Source: Apiotrichum sp. Y4204
Taxonomy: Eukaryota > Basidiomycota > Tremellomycetes > Trichosporonales > Trichosporonaceae
Assembly: GCA_025531455.1 (NCBI GenBank)
Contig: JAMYHL010000111.1
Location: 31,201 to 95,200 of the forward strand
DNA length: 64,000 nt
Direction of reading: 5' to 3'
Below, piece after piece: positions 56,259-64,000 of the stretch. Below the pieces are notes generated by a model, which worked only from the letters and a program-made list of their open reading frames with translations, ran no database searches and was not told the DNA's origin. Both the position numbers and the translations under genes were made by a program. Each line of letters opens with the position of its first letter. The first letter of the stretch is position 1.

Positions 56259-58225
56259 CGTGGAAATGTCGAGGGCGGAGTCTTGGGAAGTTGAACCGGT
56301 GGGAGAGAGATGTTAAAGTCGAAGGCAAAAAGAGAGTGTAGTGAGTGTCGTACAGTGACGGGATGGGATTTGAGGTTTGTTGGATGGGATGGGATATGGG
56401 ATGTGCGCGACGGAGGCAGTAGGGGAGGGAGAAACCGGGGATGAAACCGGGAAAGGGTAACGGAGAGCGAGGAGACAAACAGAGAAATAAAGTGATTGCG
56501 AGTGAAGGAGTGAAGTAAAGTGGAGTGGATGGAGGCGATGGGATGCGGGATGGATGTTGGGTGGATGTGCACCAGCGCGGAGCGTAGTGTGTGTTGGGTG
56601 GCGCGCGCAGTCGCACAGAAAGTGCAAAAGTGTCCCTGTGCCCTGTGTCACACGCAGAGAGCATGGCAGGGTGGTGGCCGAGAGTGCCGAGTGGCCGAGT
56701 GGCTGCACAGTAGTGTGATCTGCGTGCTGCTCTGCCCTCTGCAAGCGAGGAACCCACCTACAGTGGGACATGGCAGCAGAGCCAAGAAAAATATAGCAGG
56801 GAAGATGGAACGGGAAGAAGTCGAATTTTTGGCTCCGAGCTACATTTTTAGGCACCACGCATCACTCGTCCTCTCTCGATCTCACGTCCAGCTCGCCGAT
56901 GACAAGCATTAGTGGACCGTGTCTCTCGATCTCTTGATCTCTGTAACATGCATCGACAGCTCATTCCACGACTTGATGTTTCTGTCCTGTGCATATATAT
57001 AACAGATTTATGGGCCTGCTCTGTCTGTGACGCGTGGAAGGGATACATAGATAGGGTGCGACGTCAACGATCGGGCCAGGACGGGTGCACAGTTTCAGCA
57101 TATCAACAGATCAACAGATCAACATGCCTTCAGACCGCAAAGTCCTTTCGGTGTGGGCAATGTGAGGATCTTCTCGACAACCACATACAAAGTACAAGAT
57201 CCGATCTCGCCTTACTCTCGCTCGTCGATGTCAGCCTAGTCAATCCCTTTGCTGCATGCTATCTCACTACTGGCCATTAACCACAGACGGCGGGTAAGGC
57301 ATGTGAGATCCACGAGTGGTTGAGGCACCTCCTTTCGATCCTTTCGGTCCTTTTGATACTCACCTACCGACCCCAAGGCCTGCTAAACCTCCACCGGAGC
57401 AACAGGGCCAGCAAACACGGGAGGGCACCTTCGTGGAATTCGTGGGCTTCGTTCGGCCTCTGTTCCCTCCAGTCGAAGCTCGATCCACTTTAAAGGCCAC
57501 TTTGACAGGATCGCCACGCTACCACAGTACCACAGTGGCGCCGCGTTGCACCCCCAAGACCTCGAGACACTTGCCTGCCCGTTGCCCCGTGATTCCAGTG
57601 CCCGGCCCTCTCGCCCGGGCCATACATTTCAGCCCATTTCTGCTTCCGCTCTGCATCAAATTGGACTTTTGGAGAGCGCCCTTTCGAAAAATGGTGTACC
57701 AACCGGATTCCCTTCGGCGTGCAGACAAGCCTCCATCTACAAGAGTACACCTAATCTGCACACGGGCCATACACGGTGATACAGTCAGCTCTCTGCTTCG
57801 TGCAAGCCCAGCCCCAATAATCCACAAGGCATGCGAAAACAAAAACACAGACCAGTAGGAGCAAGGCGTCCAGTCAACCATACGCAGAGCCGAACCCCGA
57901 TGGGAATACAATGATGCATGGGAGGCGAACGGGAAAGAGAGAGAGAGGGAGCGAGGGCAGAGAGACACGCAAAAGGAAGACGCACTTTCGTATACCTCGT
58001 CGACCTCCAACAGCCTCTTCTCACGTCCCCCTTCCCCGTCACCTCTCCCACCATCCTCACCACCATCACACCACCCACCACCACCACCACTCCCACCCTC
58101 AATCCCATCCAACCCATCCATCCACCCATCCGCATCCGCCATCCATCCCCCCGCACCGCGACACCTCTCCAACATCCACCCGTACATAACATCAGTGCTG
58201 CATCCACATCTCCGTGCGGTAGCAT
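56259..58225. promoter_or_regulatory. Divergent intergenic region, about 2 kb
   Basis: Between the divergent starts of the Cys-rich membrane protein and HPC2. The minus-strand side (56.3-56.6 kb) is pyrimidine-rich on the coding strand and looks like a leader. 57.9-58.2 kb is CA/CCA-rich ahead of HPC2. No gene recognised between 56.6 and 57.9 kb. Confidence 0.5.
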
Positions 58226-60763
58226 ATGCTTTCCAAACTCCTCAGTCCGACAGGCCCCGGCGGGTCGGGGCCTTCATCCTCCAGGCCCTCCCAACCACCA
58301 ACCACTCCACCCGCGTCGTCCTCCGTCAACGGCCTATTGTCACCGGCATCTGCATCGACTACCACAAACAACAAGAGCAGCAGCAGCAACGGCAGTAGCA
58401 ACAAACGCAAAGCCCAGCTCATGGATACGTCACCACACAAGTCGCGCTCCCCGTCAAAGGTCCCGCGCACCCCAGAGGGAAAGACTGTTTCCGTAGCGGC
58501 GTCGCCGCGCGCCGGCCTTGCATCGCGCGGGGCGTCCCTCAACAACCTACTTAACGCTGAGGACCGCCCTCCACGCCTCTCCAATGCGCCCTCGGTTGAC
58601 GCGGACGACATGTCCGTTGTCGAAGCGGACGTTGTGATGCATGAAGGGGACCGGGACGAAGGCGAGGAAGACGACGTGCACCCGGCAGAACACGATGAGG
58701 ACGGGGACGACGACGACGACGATGATGATGAGGATGACGATGAGGACGACGACGACGATGAAGACAGCGGAGATGACAGTGATAGCGACTCTTCGGTAAG
58801 TCTAAATCCGGGCAATTTAGATCTTCCCAAACTGAAACGAAATCAGGAAATTGTTGTCCTCGATGGTCCCACGACAGCCGGAGAAGTGTTCGTAAAGTCG
58901 GAACCGGTCGATGGGGCTGCCGTGCCCGAGAGCGCCGACGTTGAGGCTCCCGTCGCCGACGTGGACGACAAGCCGAAGAAGAAGGGCAAGCGTCGTCGCC
59001 GGGAATCAACAGTGGATGATCTCCCGCCGCCACCACCTCCGATGCCGACTATCCGGATCGAGGTGCCATACAAAGGCGGTGACGATACCCTCGACTTTAA
59101 CTTTATCGAACGCGCAACTCAAGCCGGGTACACTGTCGTCAACGCGTTCGGAGAAGGCTACATGCAGCATGTGGAAGAGCCGCCAACAGTGGCCGAGACG
59201 TCCAACAATACCCCCGCGCCTGCCGAGGCGGCTCCACCGGCCCGCAGCGGAGGACCGATGAGCCTACAGGACATGCTCGCAGCAGATCCGTCCCAACTGG
59301 AGGAGATGGCGCGCAAGTATGAGGAGGAGTATGAGAAACCGCGGGCACGCCGAGACGTGTACAACCTCAACGATCCGTTTATCGACGACTCGGATCTCAT
59401 GATCGACGCCCCAACACACATTGCGCGGCCCAAGAAGGAGGGATTCTTCGTGCACTCTGGAGTTCTGGAGCTTGTAATGGATGAGTGAGTACTAAAAGCT
59501 TTGATTGTTCTGACTCCAGATCGGCGCATGCTCGCAAGTCGCGTGCTAAGCCAAAGGCAAGAAAGGAAGCCAAGGAGCCGCGGAAGAGCCTGTCAGAAGC
59601 ATTGCGCATGCAGGCCGCCGCCAAACACATAGGCTCTCGAGACTCGCCGATTCTCATAGACAGCGATCACGACGACGTTACCACTGCGCCATACATGGAC
59701 CTGAAGCGTAAGTGACACTAGCTGCTTGACCTTTCTGCGTACTGATATCAGGCTCGCCGTCTCCCGAGAACGAACCCCTGGATCTGATTCCCGTCGACCG
59801 CTCAGCGTTCAAAAGCGCGTCGCGCGAGCCAAAGTATCTCCCTCCGTTCAACGAGTTCCCAGACGACGTGGCCCACCGCCTCCGCGTCCTCCGACGCCAG
59901 AGCCTCGTCCGTGAGTAGGCCATCCCCTGACGGCGCTAACAGATCCAGATAGATGGGACCCTGCCACCAAGGGCAAGTTCCCGGAACATCTCAAGCCGGC
60001 GCTCATCCGCGCGGGCGAGGCGGCGTTCCGCCATGACATGTTCCTTGTCTTCGAAAAGGACTACAATGACAGTTTGTATGAGGCGAGTGTGGAGAAGGCC
60101 TTTGTCACAGCGTTGTGCAGCATTCTCCCATACAACAGGCTGACCCTCGGCGTGAGTCCAGAACAGCGGTGCTTGAGCTGACAATACAGAAACTTGTCAT
60201 GAAGTTATGTTACCCAATGTACTGGCGGTGGCTGAAGGCTCGTGAGGACGAGGGCCTTCGGCAGTGGAAAGAGCTCCTCGAGCCCGAGATTCCCGGCATG
60301 ATCGCCGCATATGAAAAGGAAGTGGCCGACGCGGAGGCCGCGCCTGGTGAGTTGAAGACACGTTTCCCGAGCTGACAGTCGAAGAGCCCGAGACGACGGA
60401 GGATGGCGAGAAGAAGGCGCCGGTAGAGATCAAGAAGACACCCGTGTTCACGCAGGACATGAAGGACATCTTCCGGCAGCTGGTGGAGAACACGCAGGAG
60501 ATGGTCGACGTCAACAGGAAGATGGAGGACTGGAACCAGCGCATCGAGGGCCAGTCGAGCGAGCTCAACATGCGCAAGTTTATGTATACCAGGGTGAGTC
60601 GAAACCGAATCACCTCGACAGATGCTGACGACAGATTATCAACATGTACCCCGAGGGATACATGACGTCGCTGGCGCTTTCGCGAGCGTTTACGAACATA
60701 AAGCGCGCAGGACAGGGCGCAAAGGCCAGAGAGGAGGCCGCAGCTGCCGCCAACATGCAGTAG
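58226..60763 (+). CDS. HPC2: HIRA histone-chaperone complex subunit, Hpc2/ubinuclein family
   Basis: Exons 58226..58795, 58847..59484, 59520..59707, 59752..59910, 59949..60151, 60190..60346, 60379..60593 and 60635..60763 give 752 aa. Works with Hir/HIRA proteins in replication-independent H3-H4 deposition and histone gene repression. The N-terminus is Ser/Pro-rich and followed by a ~35-residue Asp/Glu run (~155-190). The Hpc2-related domain is clear at ~360-403: NDPFIDDSDLMIDAPTH and KKEGFFVHSGVLELVMDE. The C-terminal ~250 residues (PFNEFPDDVAHRLRVL, FPEHLKPALIRAGEAAFRHD, MYPEGYMTSLALSRAF) match the ubinuclein middle domain. Intron 1 is 51 nt and in frame, so it can be mistaken for coding. 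Confidence 0.9.
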
Positions 60764-61014
60764 AGCCGGAGTGGCAGAGGATGTGTGCTCATGTGCTTGT
60801 AGTGACTGGGAATAGGACGACTCGTAATTGGAGGCGCAGCGCCGATGGCGCGCGAGCATGATACCATACGGTTAGAGCGAATGTATGTAGCAGTGCTTTG
60901 TCGTGTGAGTCGTGTGGGAATGAAGTGGAACGAAGTGAATGAGTGAACGATAGCTGCTGTCGGGAGCACCACGGTACAGGATGTGATGGTTGGTATACAT
61001 GCCAATACTACTGC
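60764..61014. other. Convergent 3' region HPC2/ZNF830-like
   Basis: 250 bases between converging stops; no feature beyond likely terminators. Confidence 0.5.
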
Positions 61015-61951
61015 CTACTTGTCGCCAGCAGCGCCCTTCTCCTTGTCAGCCGCCTTGCCAGCTGCCTTGCCGCCCTTAGCCTTCATCATCTCCCGTCTCC
61101 GCTTCATGGCCGCAACGCGCTCCTTGAGCGCACTAACACGCTCATCCGCATCCTCCCTGTATGGTCAGAACACACAAAACCCGAAACATAAAAGAGAAAC
61201 AACGTACTGTGCGCGCTCCTCCTCCTCAAGACGGGCCATGATCTCCTCGCGCTCCTCGCGCGCCAGCCTCGCGCGCCGCTCCGCCTCGCTCTCCTCGGGC
61301 TCCGGCTCAGGCTCCGCTTCCTCCCCACCCTGCCCAAGCAACACGGGAGCAGCAGAGTACGACGCGACGCCCTCCTCCTCTGGCTCCTTGTATCCGCGCC
61401 GTTTTGCCGCCGCCACCGCAGCCTTCGGGGCCACGGGTGCAGCCGGGGCGTCGTCCAGCGAGGCGAGGAAGTCGTCCAGCTCTACATCGCCCGTCGGCTC
61501 CTCCTTCTCGCGTTCCGGTTCCGGTTCTGGTTCCGGCTCGGGATCCGCAATTGACGGCCGGCCAGCCGAGAAAAAGCCCTCGGGAAGCGCTGGCCCCGCG
61601 TCCTCGTCATCGTCTCCTGCTGCGTCCGTCTTGGCGCGCTTCGACGGTCCCTCACCCCCCGCCGCGGCCTTGCGCTTCTCCTTCTTCGCCGCACGCGCCG
61701 CTTCCTCCTTCTCCCGCGCGACCGATTGCCGGTGTGCCTTTGTGAGAAGGTGCGCGTCCCATTGTTTCACTTATTGTCAGCCAGAGAAAGAATACCGGGT
61801 TTATTGGTTTTGTTGGTCTCGCTTCCACTTGGCACTCACCGGGCACGGCGCAGACGGAGCACCGGAGCTGTCCTGACGCCGAGTATGCTGCGTAGCGGTG
61901 TTCGATGCGTGCGGACGCCTTCTTCGCGCGGAGGAGCGATTTCGCGTCCAT
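61015..61951 (-). CDS. ZNF830-like C2H2 zinc-finger, coiled-coil protein
   Basis: Exons 61951..61840, 61769..61208 and 61156..61015 give 271 aa. The N-terminus MDAKSLLRAKKASARIEHRY is followed by a single C2H2-type finger split by the first intron (CSVC...WDAHLLTKAH). The finger, its position and the following Lys/Arg-rich coiled coil match ZNF830 (CCDC16) and its fungal relatives, found associated with spliceosomal factors and genome maintenance in animals. The middle is acidic with an EPEPEP run and the motif VELDDFLASLD; the C-terminus (SALKERVAAMKRRREMMKAK) is a basic coiled coil. A methionine seven codons upstream (61972) is in frame. Role in splicing is inferred. Confidence 0.8.
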
Positions 61952-62195
61952 TGCGGATTTGGGATGGTGCAAGTTGTGGAAGTGGTTGAGAGTGGAGGTT
62001 GAAATGGATCTCTGTATCTTTGGAACCTGTGAGTGACATGTGGTGGTGGCGTGTTTTGGCCCATTTGGTTGGCCTGGCTGGACGGCTGGGCCGTTGTCAA
62101 ACCTCTGTCGTCACCACCACCACCTCCACATCCACGACCACCACACCACAACCGCAACCGTAACCGCACCACAACCACACCCACCACAACCAAAC
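61952..62195. promoter_or_regulatory. Shared divergent promoter, ZNF830-like / small ER protein
   Basis: 244 bases between divergent starts, with a CAC/CCA-rich stretch on the plus-strand side. Confidence 0.5.
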
Positions 62196-62768
62196 ATGCT
62201 TCGACGAACTTATCTCCTTCTCCTCGGCCTTTCTCTCCTTGCCCTCGTGGTGGCAGACACTGAAATCCGGAACCTGCACCTCCCGCTCTCCGGCACTCCC
62301 ATAACGGCTCCGAAATCCCTCATAAAGTGAGATTTCCTCCCCCGACCATCTAACGCCAGACCACACCCGGGACGGAACACATTGAACGTCTCGTCCGCCG
62401 CCCCCGAGCTGTGGATCGCCCTTCCCGCATCTGGGAAATGGAGTGCGCGCCTCTCATGGCCCGCCTCCTTCCCGACGCGCTTTACCATGGACACACACGC
62501 AGCAAAAGGGGGGGATGTACTGCACATCTCGGCGTCGGTCCTCTCCCCCCGCGTGGGACCCGACTCGCACACATTCTACACCCCGCTGCACCTCACACTC
62601 GACCTGCTCCTCCTCGGCGTTTTGCCGGCGACGGCGGCGCCCGCCGTCCTCGCCATCCTCGTCGCGGCGGCTGTCTCGGCTGCGCTCGTGCGCCCCATCT
62701 GGCGCGCGGTCGAGGCCGCCGTCGGACCGCCCGGACCGCTCGAGACGCGGACAAACAAAGCGGAATGA
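62196..62768 (+). CDS. Small ER-type membrane protein with signal peptide (possibly Pga1-like)
   Basis: Exons 62196..62326 and 62360..62768 give 179 aa. Signal peptide MLRRTYLLLLGLSLLALVVA is followed by a ~100-residue lumenal region (NLHLPLSGTPIT, WIALPASGKWSARLSWPASF) with one N-glycosylation site (NVS). A C-terminal membrane region (HLTLDLLLLGVLPATAAPAV, LAILVAAAVSAALV) spans the membrane once or twice, and a short tail ends TRTNKAE. Size and topology fit Pga1, the partner of Gpi18 in GPI mannosyltransferase II, but I cannot verify any motif; other small ER proteins share this plan. The 33-nt intron (62327..62359) has CTAAC just before the acceptor. Confidence 0.65.
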
Positions 62769-64000
62769 GGGGTGGAAATCGTGGAAATCGTGTGGGACAG
62801 AGCACATGAAATAGATTGCGCGCGTGGTGTTGTATGTACGCTATCTCTGCATCGTTGGATCTGATGATCGTCGAGGATTGATCATTGTCGACTTCTGACG
62901 ATCCGATGACATAGCTGTTTGACAATCGACTCGGGGCCTCGGGGCCTCGGGGTTTGTGGCCTCGTGGCCTCGTCGGATAGGTTTGAATTCCTCGCGACTG
63001 CCGACGATCCGACGATCAGTCATCAGAGCACATGGCCACAGTCCGGACAGTCCCAAGTACCCAAGTACCCAAGTACCCATGCCCCCATGTAGCCACTGAT
63101 TGGGATCCCGGAATATCCTTGATGCTGGGATCCATATCTGCTCATCCCACTCTACTCAGGCCCTCGTCTCAATCAGCATAGGGTATACCACTGCTGCGCG
63201 TGCCCGGTTTTGCCGGCGCGTGGAGACGACATGATTCTGATGTTCTTGGCCATCGGCACTCGGCAGCATTGCAGTTTGTTACTGCGGTCGGCCCGCAGCA
63301 GTGCTTGGCTTTCCGTGTTCCTTTGGCTTCTGTGCCCTGGTTGTCCAAAGCCGAAACAGTTCTGGGCCACAGGCCATTGAGTCGGAGTCTGAGCTCAAAC
63401 TCCTCGATGATCATTGTGTTAGCTGTGTGGGAGTGTGCCGTTAACTGCCCATGCCCGTCTCGAGGCGTGCGGGATTTGTGGAACTGGAACTCTCAGCGGC
63501 GATATCGCTCACTCGGCATGAAACACAACGTGTTGGCTGCCGTGCTCCAGCCTTTGACCCTTCTCGCCTGCAGTCTGTTTTTTCCCGGGCTCCTCTGACC
63601 TCTCTCCTCTGACCTCTCCCCGTCGGCCCAGTTCTGCCAGAGCCCACCGCGATCCCAGACCGATCATGGATCATCGGGCACGTTTGCTCATTACCAGCAG
63701 GTCAAGTTTGTGGTGGCTTGTGCTAGCTTGTGTGTGTGCCTCGGGCATACCGAGATAACCAGGGTCTCCGTGCCTGGATCGCCGTTCGAGATGCATACAC
63801 GTGCGGCATGGAATGTTGAGCATGTTGAGGGCATGTTGGCAGGCTGGGCGCTGGCTGAGCTTTGCTGAGCGTGATTGAGCTTGTTGGCAAAGAGAATTGT
63901 ACGAGATAATGACACCCCCCATGGAGAGAATTTAGATGCACCACACAAAAAACGCTTATATGCACCACACCCACATTTTATTATGTAAGATGTCTGAAAT
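62769..64000. other. Intergenic right edge, about 1.2 kb
   Basis: No conserved frame. It holds GGGGCCTC-type short repeats at ~62931-62966 and an 8-bp tandem (CCCAAGTA)3 at 63052-63075. Several near-copies of GACGATC occur around 62867-63017. Any gene to the right starts beyond the window. Confidence 0.4.
63052..63075. repeat. (CCCAAGTA)3 tandem repeat
   Basis: Three perfect 8-bp units followed by CCC; intergenic. Confidence 0.9.

Overview
The window is nuclear DNA of a GC-rich basidiomycete yeast, most likely a tremellomycete of the Trichosporon/Cutaneotrichosporon/Vanrija type. The reasons are the intron style (mostly 35-110 nt, donors GTGAGT/GTGCGT/GTAAGT, branch sites CTGAC/CTAAC, acceptors CAG or TAG, often several per gene), the compact gene spacing, and protein families that read as fungal and basidiomycete. 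The species placement is inference. There is no rRNA, CRISPR array, phage or recognisable transposon. I rebuilt 20 multi-exon or single-exon protein genes by joining reading frames across introns, plus one partial gene at the left edge, one possible microprotein and one intron-containing tRNA-Phe(GAA). Exon coordinates are in the evidence fields, and for every complete model the exon lengths sum to whole codons.

Left third (1-20.8 kb): a Laa2-like trafficking protein (partial), an ACAA2-type 3-ketoacyl-CoA thiolase, a DCAF11/LEC14B WD40 protein, mitochondrial ribosomal protein uL16m, ATP synthase subunit k, Tim50, mitochondrial EF-G, syntaxin Sed5, Sm protein G, and a Ser-rich protein with a C-terminal membrane segment. 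Five of these (thiolase, uL16m, Atp19, Tim50, Mef1) act in mitochondria, and four of them form two divergent promoter pairs (MRPL16/ATP19 and TIM50/MEF1).

Middle (20.8-42 kb): about 3.4 kb with no convincing gene, an OSBP/Kes1-type sterol and lipid transfer protein, and a gene-poor stretch of about 7 kb (28.5-35.7 kb) that contains a dense cluster of ACGCGT (MluI cell-cycle box) sites. A large LIM-LIM-C1-RhoGAP protein with a very long pyrimidine-rich leader and an NADH-cytochrome b5 reductase without a membrane anchor follow.

Right third (42-64 kb): the tri-snRNP protein Snu66/SART1, elongation factor Spt4, a Pba1/PSMG1-like proteasome assembly chaperone, a DENND6 Rab exchange factor, tRNA-Phe, mitochondrial adrenodoxin reductase Arh1, a Cys-rich single-pass membrane protein, the HIRA-complex subunit Hpc2/ubinuclein, a ZNF830-like zinc-finger protein and a small ER-type membrane protein.

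The genes are mostly independent housekeeping functions and I see no operon-like system. The observations most worth a second look are the 9-nt and 11-nt microexons in the two divergently paired genes MRPL16 and ATP19, a 51-nt in-frame intron in HPC2, the ACGCGT cluster in the gene-poor region, and several short tandem repeats in intergenic DNA.
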